64,000 nt of DNA from Oscillospiraceae bacterium (GTDB lineage Bacteria > Bacillota > Clostridia > Oscillospirales > Ruminococcaceae): the NCBI GenBank assembly GCA_009778065.1, contig WRKM01000003.1, forward strand, positions 1-64,000, written 5' to 3'. A program made the translations under genes and the position numbers. Of this stretch, positions 44,019 to 53,961 are shown piece by piece; positions within the stretch are counted from its first letter, which is position 1; each line of letters begins with the position of its first letter. The notes below the pieces were generated by a model that was not told the DNA's origin, did no database searches, and saw only the letters and a program-made list of their open reading frames with translations.

Positions 44019-46795
44019 TCTTTTATTACCCGCGAACATCTCTCGCAAAGCTCGCTTTCCGAGTCAACACTTTCCGAATAAATCCAACAACGAACGCATT
44101 TTTCTCCATCGGCTTTTTGGACAATTACTTCAAGCTCTCCATCGCCTTTTTCGTACTCGACCTTTGAAACTATAAACGCCGCCGCAAGCTCAGGGAGCAG
44201 TTCGGATAAATCTTCTCCCCCTTTTAATGTGACCTTTGCTTCGAGCGATTTTCCAATCACCTTTTCAGCACGCTTTTGTTCAAGTGCCGTCAGGACTAAG
44301 TCACGGATTTTTTGGATTTTAGCCCATTTCTCCACGAATTTTTCATCTGTAGCGACGCCTGTCTTTGCGGGCATTTGATTAAAAATCACGCTGCTTACAT
44401 CATCTGACGAGAATTTCGGTAGTTCTGCCCAAATCTCATCTGCCGTGTAGCATAGAATGGGTGCTATTAACTTAGACAGCCCATGAAGTATGATAAACAT
44501 TGAGGTCTGCGCACTTTTGCGTTCAATACCGTTTGTTTTTTCACAGTACAGTCGGTCTTTAATAATATCAAGGTAGAAATTCGACATATCGACCACACAG
44601 AAATTATTTATTGCGTGATATGCGAGGTAGAAATCAAGGTTTTCATAAGCGGTAAGAACTTTTTCAACCAAAGCATCGAAACAGGTTAACGCCCATTTAT
44701 CAAGCTCGAACAAACCGTCTTTTTGAGCCATGTCAGCATCGGGGTTAAAGCCTCCTAAGTTACCTAATATAAACCTTGCCGTATTGCGGATTTTTCTGTA
44801 TGTCTCCGAAACCTGTTTCAGTAAATCATCCGATACGCGGACATCCGAGTGAAAATCAAGAGAAGAAACCCAAAGCCTGAGTACGTCCGCGCCATATTTA
44901 TTAACAATATATTCGGGAGGGATTACATTACCCTTAGATTTGTGCATCTCCTTCCCTTCGCCGTCTAAAATCCAGCCATTCACTGTTACGGCTTTATACG
45001 GTGCGCATCCGTACACGGCGACCGAGGTTAATAATGAAGATTGAAACCAACCTCTGAATTGGTCACTCCCTTCGAGATATAAATCTACAGGCCAACCTAA
45101 TTCCGGACGCTGTCTGCAAACTGCGGCGTGCGAAACACCCGAATCAAACCAAACATCGAAAATATCCTGCTCTTTCTCGAAGCTCCCGCATCCGCACTCG
45201 CATTTTACTTCCGACGGAATAAACTCATCGGGACTCATAATGTACCATATATCGGAAGTGTTTTTTCTGAAAAGTTCTGAAACAGCTTTTATTGTACGCT
45301 CGTCGCATAACTCCTTACCGCAGTCTTTACAATAAAGTACGGGAATCGGTACTCCCCATCTTCTCTGACGCGAAATACACCAATCGCTTCTGTCGCGTAC
45401 CATGTTCAGAATACGCTCCTGACCCCACGCGGGAATCCATTTCGTTTCATTGATTGCTTTTATAGTCTCTTCTCTGAACATACTCACGGCACAGAACCAC
45501 TGGTCGGTTGCGCGGTATATAATAGGCTCGCGGCAACGCCAACAGTGCGGATAAGAGTGTGTAAACCTCGTAGTCATAAGGAGCAAATTCTTTTCCTTTA
45601 AATCAAGTGCGATGATTTTATTGGCTTCTTCCGTTGTTTTGCCTTCGATGTTCGCTCCTGCAATGGCGGTCATTCTGCCGTTTTCGTCAACGGGTACGAT
45701 TATTTCAAACATACCTTTATAGGAATTACAAACCTCGTAGTCCTCAACGCCGAATCCGGGTGCAGTGTGAACACAACCCGTCCCGCTTTCGAGCGTGACA
45801 TGTTCACCCGTAATCACAAAGCTCTTTCTCGGAAGAAACGGATGGGCTGTTTCAATAAGCTCAAGCTCACTGCCCTTAAACTCGCCGACAAGCGAGTATT
45901 TTTCGATTTTACACTCCTTTGCTACCTGCTCCGCAAGTTCTTTTGCGACAAGAACACAGTCGCCGAAAGAGGGATTTTCCTCGTCCTCTATTTTAAGAAA
46001 AGTATAGTCATAATTAGGACCGAGAGAAATTGCGAGGTTTCCCGGAAGCGTCCATGTCGTTGTCGTCCAAATCAATACATATGTCTTGTCTTTGTCAATG
46101 CCCGTTATCTCAGAGAATTTCCCTTTACCGTCGGTTATGGGGAATTTTACATATATTGAGAAGCACTCGTCTTCTTCGTATTCAATTTCAGCTTCTGCGA
46201 GAGCGGTTTTACAATCGGCACACCAATGAACGGGCTTTAATCCTTTATAGATATATCCCTTTTTATACATTTCGCCGAAAATCTCAACCTGCTTTGCCTC
46301 AAAGTCGGACGCAATCGTGAGGTATGGTTCATCAAAGTCGCCCCACGCGCCGAGCCTTTTTTGCTGCTCCTTTTGTCTGTCAAGGAATGAAAGCGCGTAA
46401 TCGCGGCAATACTTGCGAATCTCGGAAACTTCGACCTTTTTATTGTCGATGCCGAGTTCTTTAAGAGCGCGTAACTCTATAGGCAGACCATGACAGTCCC
46501 AACCCGGAACAAAGGGGGTATAAAACCCTGTCATAGCCTTAAATTTAACGATTATATCTTTTAATACCTTATTCAGAGCATGACCCATATGAATATCACC
46601 GTTCGCATATGGAGGTCCGTCGTGAAGAATGTATTTTGGTTTTTCTTTATTTTTATCCGCGAGTTTATAATAGAGTCTTTCATCTTCCCATTTTTTTAAC
46701 ATTAGGGGTTCACGTTCCGGTAGGTTCGCCCTCATGGGAAAATCTGTTTTAGGCAGATTAAGGGTGTTGTTATAGTCTTTTTGATTCTGTGCCAT
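44015..46795 (-). CDS. ileS: isoleucyl-tRNA synthetase
   Basis: The 926 residues carry a class I catalytic core with HMGH (GDIHMGHALNKVLKDII), a KMSKS-equivalent written EMHKSKGN, the editing domain and a C-terminal zinc finger CVRCWIYSESVDSESELC. No T-box leader fits in the 85-nt gap upstream, so regulation by uncharged tRNA is not evident. It is followed by lspA with a 4-bp overlap. Confidence 0.97.
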   Translation of the reverse strand: MAQNQKDYNNTLNLPKTDFPMRANLPEREPLMLKKWEDERLYYKLADKNKEKPKYILHDGPPYANGDIHMGHALNKVLKDIIVKFKAMTGFYTPFVPGWDCHGLPIELRALKELGIDNKKVEVSEIRKYCRDYALSFLDRQKEQQKRLGAWGDFDEPYLTIASDFEAKQVEIFGEMYKKGYIYKGLKPVHWCADCKTALAEAEIEYEEDECFSIYVKFPITDGKGKFSEITGIDKDKTYVLIWTTTTWTLPGNLAISLGPNYDYTFLKIEDEENPSFGDCVLVAKELAEQVAKECKIEKYSLVGEFKGSELELIETAHPFLPRKSFVITGEHVTLESGTGCVHTAPGFGVEDYEVCNSYKGMFEIIVPVDENGRMTAIAGANIEGKTTEEANKIIALDLKEKNLLLMTTRFTHSYPHCWRCREPIIYRATDQWFCAVSMFREETIKAINETKWIPAWGQERILNMVRDRSDWCISRQRRWGVPIPVLYCKDCGKELCDERTIKAVSELFRKNTSDIWYIMSPDEFIPSEVKCECGCGSFEKEQDIFDVWFDSGVSHAAVCRQRPELGWPVDLYLEGSDQFRGWFQSSLLTSVAVYGCAPYKAVTVNGWILDGEGKEMHKSKGNVIPPEYIVNKYGADVLRLWVSSLDFHSDVRVSDDLLKQVSETYRKIRNTARFILGNLGGFNPDADMAQKDGLFELDKWALTCFDALVEKVLTAYENLDFYLAYHAINNFCVVDMSNFYLDIIKDRLYCEKTNGIERKSAQTSMFIILHGLSKLIAPILCYTADEIWAELPKFSSDDVSSVIFNQMPAKTGVATDEKFVEKWAKIQKIRDLVLTALEQKRAEKVIGKSLEAKVTLKGGEDLSELLPELAAAFIVSKVEYEKGDGELEVIVQKADGEKCVRCWIYSESVDSESELCERCSRVIKE

Positions 46796-46841
46796 TTGTC
46801 ATTCCTCTTTTTGTTTCTCTTTGTTTTAGCCGCAGGGCGTT

Positions 46842-46864
46842 GGGGCGGATATTTAATCCACCCC
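46842..46864 (-). other. inverted repeat between zinc-ribbon gene and ileS
   Basis: GGGGTGGAT and ATCCGCCCC (minus strand) form a 9-bp stem with loop TAAAT. There is no T-tract. It lies in the leader of ileS or the tail of the zinc-ribbon gene. Confidence 0.55.
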
Positions 46865-46880
46865 TAAGCTGTACGGGGTT

Positions 46881-47108
46881 TTATTTCGCGTATGCTGTCA
46901 TGCTTCCGCAGACGTCACAATAACGGGCATCGTCGGGGTAAATGAACCCGCTTTTGTTAAAGCCGCAATCGCTGTTTGTGCAAATGTTTTTGCCGTAATT
47001 CGGGTCATTGAAGGATTCCGGTAATTCTGTTCCGCATCCGAGACAGAATTTCGATTCTACCCTGTAGGATTCCTTCCCGCAGTTGTTGCAGGTTTTTAAT
47101 GCTTGCAT
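46881..47108 (-). CDS. small double zinc-ribbon protein
   Basis: A 75-residue protein with two Cys4 sites: CNNCGKES with CLGCGTELPE, and CTNSDCGFNKSGF with CDVCGSMTAYAK. It is probably a zinc-binding protein of unknown role, perhaps a nucleic-acid or protein adaptor. It lies between divIVA and ileS and is flanked by inverted repeats. Confidence 0.78.
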   Translation of the reverse strand: MQALKTCNNCGKESYRVESKFCLGCGTELPESFNDPNYGKNICTNSDCGFNKSGFIYPDDARYCDVCGSMTAYAK

Positions 47109-47124
47109 AGTCGTCTCCTTTCAG

Positions 47125-47143
47125 CGTTGATTTGTTTTCAACG
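47125..47143 (-). other. small hairpin before the zinc-ribbon gene
   Basis: CGTTGA and TCAACG pair around a 7-nt loop, about 10 nt upstream of the ribosome site. It could limit access to the RBS. Confidence 0.4.
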
Positions 47144-47169
47144 CAAGACAGATGTTTGTTTCTTTTTAT

Positions 47170-47201
47170 TTTAACGCGGAGGTTTTGCTCTCCGCGTTAA
47201 A
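47170..47201 (-). other. 12-bp inverted repeat after divIVA
   Basis: A perfect stem TTTAACGCGGAG/CTCCGCGTTAAA with an 8-nt loop. On the minus strand it is followed by A-rich, not T-rich, DNA, so classic intrinsic termination is doubtful. Confidence 0.55.
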
Positions 47202-47207
47202 CATAAT

Positions 47208-48236
47208 TTATTTGTTTTTACGGTTTTTTCCGAACTCTAAAACCTCACGCTCTTTAGCCGCACTTTGTGACTTTTTAAAGAACGGGGCGTTCGCGCTTTC
47301 TGAGCTTTCGTTTCCCTTTTCGGAAGCGTCATCTGAAGCGGAAAACTCTTCAACATCGGTTTCAGCACCATCGTCTGCTTCTTCTTCGTCGAACACGGGC
47401 TCGAAGTTTATTTCGGTAGTAAGGTCGGTTAAAAAGCCTTCCTCCATACTCACCTCAAAAGAGGTCGCCTGCTGTTCGTCCTTTACCTGATTTTCAAACT
47501 CCTCATAAAGCGCATCGCCTGTGTCGTCAGAAGATTTACCGTTTGACGATTTTTTATTCGATGAAGATGCTTTTTGTGAAGGTTCATCATTATTTTTGAC
47601 TGCGGGTTTTTTTAGTGTAACATTTTTTTCTTTTTGATACTCTATGAGCGTTTTAGCAATAAATTCATTCTCGCAAGCCTCGGGTAATGCTTCAATAATA
47701 CCCGTAACACGCCCGAAATCTTCTAAAATCTTTTGTCTGAAACGCACAACCTCGTTTTTTGTTTTTGTAAGAACTTCCTTGTTCATATCGAGCCTGTTTT
47801 TATACTCTTCTTCCATCTTTTCAAGTTTGGCAGAAGCCTCGTTCTCGACTCTTTTTGCCTCATCGTTTGCATTCTTTAAATTCTCATCTGCTTCTTCTTT
47901 CAGCTTTGTACTCTCGCTCCTCGCATCGGCAAGCATTGTATCGGATTTATCCCGTGCTTCTTCAACTATTTTCTTCGCTTTTTCTTTTGCCTCTGCTATG
48001 GTTGCGTTACCCTGCTTCTGAGCACCGAGCATAGCTTCTTTTATTGCGTCTTCGTCATCACGATACTCACGAACCTTATCTGCGAGTACCTCTAACTTTT
48101 TCTCCAAATCGCGGTTGTCCATTTGAAGCTGTGAAAACTCGGCGGCTATTTCCTTTAAAAACTCGTCAACCTCGTCCGGTTTATATCCGTTAAACCCTCT
48201 GTCGAATTTTCTTGAAGAAATTTCCTTAGCGTTCAT
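47208..48236 (-). CDS. divIVA: DivIVA-family cell division/polarity protein
   Basis: A 342-residue coiled-coil protein. The N-terminal membrane-binding part NAKEISSRKFDRGFNGYKPDEVDEFLKEI is typical, and long coiled coils fill about 30-165. A Ser/Asp/Glu-rich C-terminus of ~150 residues is much longer than in Bacillus DivIVA (164 residues) and ends in a basic KNRKNK. DivIVA marks poles and septa; here it follows sepF, as in many Firmicutes. Confidence 0.92.
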   Translation of the reverse strand: MNAKEISSRKFDRGFNGYKPDEVDEFLKEIAAEFSQLQMDNRDLEKKLEVLADKVREYRDDEDAIKEAMLGAQKQGNATIAEAKEKAKKIVEEARDKSDTMLADARSESTKLKEEADENLKNANDEAKRVENEASAKLEKMEEEYKNRLDMNKEVLTKTKNEVVRFRQKILEDFGRVTGIIEALPEACENEFIAKTLIEYQKEKNVTLKKPAVKNNDEPSQKASSSNKKSSNGKSSDDTGDALYEEFENQVKDEQQATSFEVSMEEGFLTDLTTEINFEPVFDEEEADDGAETDVEEFSASDDASEKGNESSESANAPFFKKSQSAAKEREVLEFGKNRKNK

Positions 48237-48295
48237 TTTTTCTTTTTCCTTTCATGCCCTTCTATGGACATACCATAATTTTACCCCTACGGCAA

Positions 48296-48742
48296 TCAGA
48301 ACAAATCGGAAGAGCTTTCGAGCTCTTCTATCGTGTCGCCTGAAATCTCAACATTGAATGGAACTATCATGTATGTAGTGTTTGAGATTCTTTTTAAATC
48401 TCCGTCACCGGCATACGCCACGCCGCCCAGAAAATCAATAAGGCGGTTCGCTACGTCTTTATTGGTGTTTTCAAGATTTAACACGATTGTCTTCTTGTTT
48501 TTAAAATGGTCGGCAATTTCCGCCGCCTCGCTGTACTTTTGCGGTTTGAACACAATTACCTGTAAATGCGTCGTCGCGGCTATCGAAAGAACCTTGCTGC
48601 TGCTCGCTTTCGAGTTATAGCCATATTCCTCGTTATAACGCGAGTTCGACACTGTGGGAGTATCATCGACGAAACCTGTATTGTCTTCGTCTTCGTAGGG
48701 AGTTACTCCCGTGACTTTTCTTAAAACGTCTCCAAAACCCAT
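48296..48742 (-). CDS. sepF: cell division protein SepF
   Basis: A 148-residue protein that tethers FtsZ to the membrane. The N-terminal amphipathic helix MGFGDVLRKVTG, a variable linker and the SepF core QVIVFKPQKYSEAAEIADHFKNKKTI with NRLIDFLGGVAYAGDG are present. It lies in the yggS-sepF-divIVA order common in Gram-positive bacteria. Confidence 0.93.
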   Translation of the reverse strand: MGFGDVLRKVTGVTPYEDEDNTGFVDDTPTVSNSRYNEEYGYNSKASSSKVLSIAATTHLQVIVFKPQKYSEAAEIADHFKNKKTIVLNLENTNKDVANRLIDFLGGVAYAGDGDLKRISNTTYMIVPFNVEISGDTIEELESSSDLF

Positions 48743-48796
48743 TTTTCATGATTCCTTTCTGTTTTCATTTTTACTCTTTGTTTTTGTTTGTGCCTT

Positions 48797-49468
48797 TTAT
48801 CTGCTTCCAAACAAGGCGCTACCTATTCTAATCACATTCGCGCCGTGTTTTATTGCCGTAATGTAATCTCCGGACATTCCCATCGAGAGCGTATCGAACT
48901 CGTTTGAGTTTCTTACTTTTGCTCTCGTATCAAGATATAGCCTTTGCATCTTGTGATATACTTCCTCTTTAGCGTCAAACGGCGGAATCGCCATAAGACC
49001 GCGCAACCGTATATTCCCGAACTCCTGCGCCTGCTCTGCCAAATCGAATAGCATATCTGCCCGAACCCCGTGCTTTGACGATTCATCTCCGATATTAACT
49101 TCTATAAGCACATCTGCCGTAAGGTTAAAACTTGCCGCTCTCTTATCAATTTCTGACAGTAGTTTTACGGAGTCAGCCGATTGAATGACGCTTACCTTAT
49201 CAATTATATACTTAACTTTGTTATTTTGCAAGCCCCCAATGAAATGAATTTCACATTTTTTTGCGTAAAAAGGGTATTTTTGCAAAAATTCCTGCACTCT
49301 GTTTTCGCCAATTAGGTCAATTCCAAGCGAGATTGCATAGTTGACGCTCTCGTGCGAAACACTTTTTGTCACAGCCATTAGGCGAACTTTGTCTTTTCTC
49401 CCGTAGGTTAAACAAGCGTTTTTAATATTCTCGGTTATTACGGTATAGTTTTCAGATATATGATTCAT
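48797..49468 (-). CDS. PLP homeostasis protein YggS family
   Basis: A 223-residue TIM-barrel PLP-binding protein without known catalysis; it buffers vitamin B6 levels. The PLP lysine lies in RLMAVTKSVS, and GENRVQEFLQ, HFIGGLQNNK and GMSGDYITAIKHGANVIRIGSALFG are conserved. Its ATG overlaps the stop of the HlyD-like gene by 4 bp. Confidence 0.93.
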   Translation of the reverse strand: MNHISENYTVITENIKNACLTYGRKDKVRLMAVTKSVSHESVNYAISLGIDLIGENRVQEFLQKYPFYAKKCEIHFIGGLQNNKVKYIIDKVSVIQSADSVKLLSEIDKRAASFNLTADVLIEVNIGDESSKHGVRADMLFDLAEQAQEFGNIRLRGLMAIPPFDAKEEVYHKMQRLYLDTRAKVRNSNEFDTLSMGMSGDYITAIKHGANVIRIGSALFGSR

Positions 49469-50706
49469 TGCACAATTTTCCCGTCATATAAATCTCTGCC
49501 TCTAACAACAACATTGTCGTAAAGTGAAATATAACCAACCACATTCGTGGTATCTTCAACAAGAAAATAATCGCTCTCTGTTATAATCACCCTTATCCGC
49601 TTAAAAGTGAGTTCTGCACCGTTCTGCACATAGACGCCTTGTTCATCTTTATCGTTTATATGAACCGCAGAGGTTGGTATTCGTATACCCCTGAAACTGT
49701 CAAGCACTATGCTAAATTGTGAAACTCTGCGAGATGCAAATTCCGGTGTTAATATATCGCACTCGAAAACAAATATGCTCGTCCCATCGTCAAGCTTAGT
49801 ACGTCTTATTATTGTAGCGGGAAAGGTTTGAGAATTTCCGCCTGTTCTAAAATCTATAGTCAGATTCTCATATAGCGAATCTGCCCGCGAGTCATCGAGA
49901 ATACCTACAAAACGCCACTTATATCCGTCTATCATCTTACCGACAATACCATCGCCTATTTCAAGTCTCGGCTCTTTTATTATATCTTCTATATCGGTTT
50001 TTCCGAGCAGTGTGGCTGAATCAATTTTTAACTGTCCTTCATAACCGTCAACCACGCTCACAAAATATCCCGCTTCGTCTATGACGAGTTCGCGAACATC
50101 TGTATTCATTTGTGTACGAAGAGCCGAAATCTCAGCCTCTAATCTGCTTATCTGAGCTATATAATTGATTTCATCTCCGCGAAGTATCAGTTTTTTGCAA
50201 TTTAGGGATATGTAGTTATTCTTATGAGATGATACGTTGCTGTAGTCACCCGCATTGACTTGTGCGAGAAAGCTCGTGTGCTGGTTGGATATTTGACTTA
50301 TATACGATTCAAGCCTTGATGTGTCTGCGGTAGACAACTCTTGAGCCTCTTCAAGCAAAAACACACGCTGAGTAAGCTCGTCTATTCGCCGCCCGAGCAG
50401 TATGTCGTTTACGCTCTTGTATCTTAATGCCACCACTGAATTTCTGCCTATCTTTGCGCCGTCGGCATGTATATAAGAGATAACATCCGTTCCGCTGTAC
50501 CTCACTAACTTTTCGTTACGAACATGCACGCCTTTAAATGTTACGGTTTCAGAGGTGTTATAAATCATGGCGGTTTCAGTTCGCAGAGGGCTGTAAAAAT
50601 AGATGTAAAACTGACTGACGACCGTTATAACAAAGAACAAGCCGAGCAATGCCCAGATTATTCTGAGTGTGATTGTGGTTTTTTTGACTGTGTTTCTCTC
50701 ACTCAT
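49465..50706 (-). CDS. HlyD-like membrane fusion family protein
   Basis: A 413-residue protein with one N-terminal transmembrane helix, an acylated-lipoyl-like beta region (GKTIGRNSV-type), a coiled coil near 120-190 and C-terminal beta domains. It resembles HlyD/YknX-type adaptors that occur beside yggS-sepF in Clostridia. No transporter lies next to it, so export is not shown and an envelope role linked to division is possible (inference). Confidence 0.75.
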   Translation of the reverse strand: MSERNTVKKTTITLRIIWALLGLFFVITVVSQFYIYFYSPLRTETAMIYNTSETVTFKGVHVRNEKLVRYSGTDVISYIHADGAKIGRNSVVALRYKSVNDILLGRRIDELTQRVFLLEEAQELSTADTSRLESYISQISNQHTSFLAQVNAGDYSNVSSHKNNYISLNCKKLILRGDEINYIAQISRLEAEISALRTQMNTDVRELVIDEAGYFVSVVDGYEGQLKIDSATLLGKTDIEDIIKEPRLEIGDGIVGKMIDGYKWRFVGILDDSRADSLYENLTIDFRTGGNSQTFPATIIRRTKLDDGTSIFVFECDILTPEFASRRVSQFSIVLDSFRGIRIPTSAVHINDKDEQGVYVQNGAELTFKRIRVIITESDYFLVEDTTNVVGYISLYDNVVVRGRDLYDGKIVQ

Positions 50707-50713
50707 TCTTCAT

Positions 50714-50965
50714 TTACTGCGCTTCGGTTTCTTCTTTATCAAAAACATCGAAAACCGATATGGACTTAAGCGGAGTTATTGTCGAAATAGCGTGTTTATA
50801 AATCATGTTCTGCTTTCCGTCAGTATCAAGAATGACGATATAACTGTCAAAACCCCTGACAGTCCCTTTGAATTGAAAGCCGTTTGTGATGTAAATGGTT
50901 ACGGGTATGCGTTCTTTCCTTGCTTGATTCAAGAAAACATCTTGCAAATTAATGTCCTTAGCCAT
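50714..50965 (-). CDS. hfq: RNA chaperone Hfq
   Basis: An 83-residue Sm-like hexamer subunit that helps small RNAs pair with mRNA. Sm1 is [20 protein letters not shown] and Sm2 contains [12 protein letters not shown] short acidic C-tail follows. ATG 50965 has a strong purine-rich RBS, and the upstream in-frame sequence to 51037 is non-coding. The miaA-hfq order is widely conserved. Confidence 0.96.
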   Translation of the reverse strand: MAKDINLQDVFLNQARKERIPVTIYITNGFQFKGTVRGFDSYIVILDTDGKQNMIYKHAISTITPLKSISVFDVFDKEETEAQ

Positions 50966-51046
50966 TTCCTTTTTCCTTTCTTTTGGGCGAACTGACAACA
51001 TTTTGATAATTATAACATAAATAAGCCGCCGTGTCAACTAAAAATA

Positions 51047-52033
51047 TTAAGTTCTTTTGCAGTTCTTTTGTATTGATTCTTCAATAAGGCTTTGAGCCTT
51101 TCTTAACGCCTCCTCAAAAAACGCCGATTCGTCATTATACTCTGTACCGAGCATGTGCATCCTCGGCTCCTTTTTAAACCATGTTAACTGCCTTTTAGCA
51201 TAGTTTCTGGTGCTTTTCTTTAACTCATCGACACAATCAAAAAGCTCTGCCTCGCCTTTCAAATACGGTAGAAGCTCCTTATAACCAATCGCCTGTATTG
51301 AAGTCGCGGACGCCGAAAAGGCGTTCGGGAGAGCATCAAAATATTTTCTTGCTTCCTCAACAAGCCCCGCTTCAAGCATTAAATCCACTCTTTTGTTAAT
51401 CCTTTCATAAAGCCGTTCACGCGGAAGGTCGATTTGAAGCATTAGAGGCTCGTAGGGTGACGGCGTAAGGCGGCTTTCGTGTTTTAATCGGCTCATCGTT
51501 TTTCCCGTGACATGAAAAACCTCTAAAGCGCGGATTATGCGCTTTATATTGTTCGGGTGAAGCTCTGCCGCTGTTTCAGGGTCATTTTCACGTAGCTTTT
51601 CGAGCAAAAACTCCGCTCCCTCTTGCTTTTTTAATTCCTGCATTTTAAAACGGAAGTCGGCATCGGCTTTAATTTCAGGGAAACAAATATTATCTACGAG
51701 TGAACTGATATACAGCCCTGTACCGCCGACGATAACAGGAAGATTCCCCCGCTCTGCCGTTTCTGCGATTTTTATTCTCGCCGCTTCTACATATTCGGCT
51801 ACTGAAAAAGATTCATGCGGTTCTAAAAAATTAATCAGATGATGCTTTATCCCGCGAAGCTCTTCTTTTGTCGGCTTTGCGGTCGCTATATCCATTTCCT
51901 TATAAATTTGCATAGAGTCAGCACCTATTATTTCGCCGCCGAATATTTCGGATATTCTTACGGCGAGTGCGGTTTTTCCCGATGCTGTCGGTCCGCAGAC
52001 GACTACTGTGAATATTTTTCCTGTGTCTTTCAC
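51047..52033 (-). CDS. miaA: tRNA dimethylallyltransferase
   Basis: Transfers a dimethylallyl group to A37 of tRNAs. The 328 residues carry the P-loop GPTASGKT, GADSMQIYKEMDIATAKPT and the motif RNYAKRQLTWFKKEP. MiaB, which completes ms2i6A37, is encoded five genes upstream in the same run. It starts 6 nt after mutL. Confidence 0.95.
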   Translation of the reverse strand: MKDTGKIFTVVVCGPTASGKTALAVRISEIFGGEIIGADSMQIYKEMDIATAKPTKEELRGIKHHLINFLEPHESFSVAEYVEAARIKIAETAERGNLPVIVGGTGLYISSLVDNICFPEIKADADFRFKMQELKKQEGAEFLLEKLRENDPETAAELHPNNIKRIIRALEVFHVTGKTMSRLKHESRLTPSPYEPLMLQIDLPRERLYERINKRVDLMLEAGLVEEARKYFDALPNAFSASATSIQAIGYKELLPYLKGEAELFDCVDELKKSTRNYAKRQLTWFKKEPRMHMLGTEYNDESAFFEEALRKAQSLIEESIQKNCKRT

Positions 52034-52039
52034 TATTTT

Positions 52040-53893
52040 TCAAGCTCTCCCAAAATTTTTCTCAATCTCTCTGCGGTTTATGGTTGTAATTATTGGTCTG
52101 CCGTGAGGGCAAAATCTTATACTTTTATCATTCCATACAGTGTTTGCGAGTGTTTCCAAATCGGAAATTAAACTCTTGTCTCCTGCTTTCATAGATGATT
52201 TACAGGCAATTCTGTGCAAAACCTCATTAAAAATGCCTTCTGTACCGATTTCTGAGCCATTGCTCTCGGCGAAAATCTCCGCCACCTCGTGTAAAACCGC
52301 TTCAACATCGCTTCCCGTCAACACCGCAGGAAGCGCGATTATCTCTATAACATAATTATCAAGCGGAATTATCTCAATTCCTGAATCTAACAGAACCTCG
52401 CGTCCTTGCCTCAGGGCGTCATAACACCGCATATCAAACGTCATAAAAATACTTTCGGCAAGAAGCTGTGACGAAGAAGTAAGTTCTTTCTTCAAAACCT
52501 CAAATCGTATACGTTCATGTGCGGCGTGTTTGTCAATCATGACGAGATTCTCGTCTTCCTCGCATATAATATAGGTTTTCCAGAGTTCGCCTATTATACG
52601 AAGACGGTACGGGTTTGGGGTTTGCGATATTTCGGGGGGTGGTCTTTCAATATGTACGCTTGACGAGACGCGTTCTGTAATAGGTATACTCACGGCGGTG
52701 TGTTCCGAAATCGGCGTTTCGGAAATGGTCGGTAGTTCTTCACTCTCTGCCGTGAGCGGTTTGTTTACTATAAATTCTGCGACACTCGCGTTTAGCGTGG
52801 GCGTCAATACTTGTTGATGAGCCGATTTTTCTGTAGAACTTGAAGATTCCGAGAACAAAGCGGGGCGGTATTCGGGCATTTTTATTTGGGCTTCTTTAAC
52901 ATTTTGTGCATTTAAAAGCGCGTTCTTAACAGCAAAATAAACCATGTCGAAAACTGCGTTTTCATCTGAGAATCGGACTTCAGTCTTGGCGGGGTGTACA
53001 TTGACGTCTACCTCGCGCGGGTCAATCTCAGCCACAAGGACACATGCGGGGTATTTTCCCGTCGGTATACAGCTTTTATAGGCTTCTTCCAACGCCGCCA
53101 TTATTTTTAGTGATTTTATAGGACGAGAGTTAACAAAGAAATACTGCATTGTCCGATTTCCTCTGCAAAAAAGAGGCGAGGACACAAATCCGCCGATTTT
53201 AACGCCCTGCCCCGAAAACTCTACGGGAACAAGACTTGCCGCGAACTGCTTCCCGAAAACCGAGTAAATTGCGGAATAAAGTTTCCCGTCTCCCGCCGTA
53301 ATTCGTACAATTTTATTGTCCCTGATAAACCTGAATGATATGTGAGGATGCGCCAAAACTAATTTATCCACAACAGCCGCAACCGCATTTGCCTCAGATA
53401 TATCTTTTTTAAGAAATTTAAGTCGGGCGGGGGTGTTATAAAAAAGCTCACGTATTATGATAGTAGTACCATCAGGGCAGCCTGTTTCAATATGGCTTAT
53501 CTCTTCACCGCCGCCTATCCTGTAAAGCGTCCCTGTTTTTTCTTCGGGACGTTTTGTCAGCATTTCTATTTTTGAAACCGCCGCCACGCTTGCGAGCGCT
53601 TCTCCTCGAAATCCCATTGTTACTATACTTTCAAGGTCTTCTTTATTTAATGTCTTACTTGTGGCGTTGCGCAGAAACGCTTTTGGGGCTTCGGAAAAAG
53701 CTAAGCCTGTTCCGTCGTCGCTCACGCGCATAAAGCTCACGCCGCCGCCCATAATCTCAACAGTCACAGACTTCGCACCCGCATCAACGCTGTTTTCAAC
53801 AAGCTCTTTTATTACGCTTGCCGGGCGTTCAACTACCTCTCCCGCGGCAATGAGTTCAGCGACGTGTTTGTCTAAGATGTTTATTTTGGGCAT
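52040..53893 (-). CDS. mutL: DNA mismatch repair protein MutL
   Basis: A 617-residue mismatch repair ATPase and endonuclease. The N-terminal GHKL domain has ELVENSVDAGA, DDGTGL and GFRGEALASVAAVS. The C-terminal metal-dependent endonuclease motif is DKHAAHERIRFE, with FCPHGRP at the end; the fold is intact. A palindromic element of 183 bp separates it from mutS. Confidence 0.95.
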   Translation of the reverse strand: MPKINILDKHVAELIAAGEVVERPASVIKELVENSVDAGAKSVTVEIMGGGVSFMRVSDDGTGLAFSEAPKAFLRNATSKTLNKEDLESIVTMGFRGEALASVAAVSKIEMLTKRPEEKTGTLYRIGGGEEISHIETGCPDGTTIIIRELFYNTPARLKFLKKDISEANAVAAVVDKLVLAHPHISFRFIRDNKIVRITAGDGKLYSAIYSVFGKQFAASLVPVEFSGQGVKIGGFVSSPLFCRGNRTMQYFFVNSRPIKSLKIMAALEEAYKSCIPTGKYPACVLVAEIDPREVDVNVHPAKTEVRFSDENAVFDMVYFAVKNALLNAQNVKEAQIKMPEYRPALFSESSSSTEKSAHQQVLTPTLNASVAEFIVNKPLTAESEELPTISETPISEHTAVSIPITERVSSSVHIERPPPEISQTPNPYRLRIIGELWKTYIICEEDENLVMIDKHAAHERIRFEVLKKELTSSSQLLAESIFMTFDMRCYDALRQGREVLLDSGIEIIPLDNYVIEIIALPAVLTGSDVEAVLHEVAEIFAESNGSEIGTEGIFNEVLHRIACKSSMKAGDKSLISDLETLANTVWNDKSIRFCPHGRPIITTINRREIEKNFGRA

Positions 53894-53961
53894 TTTTTAC
53901 CTCTTATTTGAAATTTGTTGATTTAGCAGTATTTATATTATCTGAACTCCTCGTTGTTTTC

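Noticed and set aside
44940-44966. EMHKSKGN in ileS as a damaged KMSKS motif.
   Set aside because: Class I synthetases tolerate MHKS at this site and all other motifs are intact, so loss of activity is not implied.
46796-46880. T-box leader for ileS.
   Set aside because: The 85-nt gap is too short and has no T-box motif, specifier loop or antiterminator.
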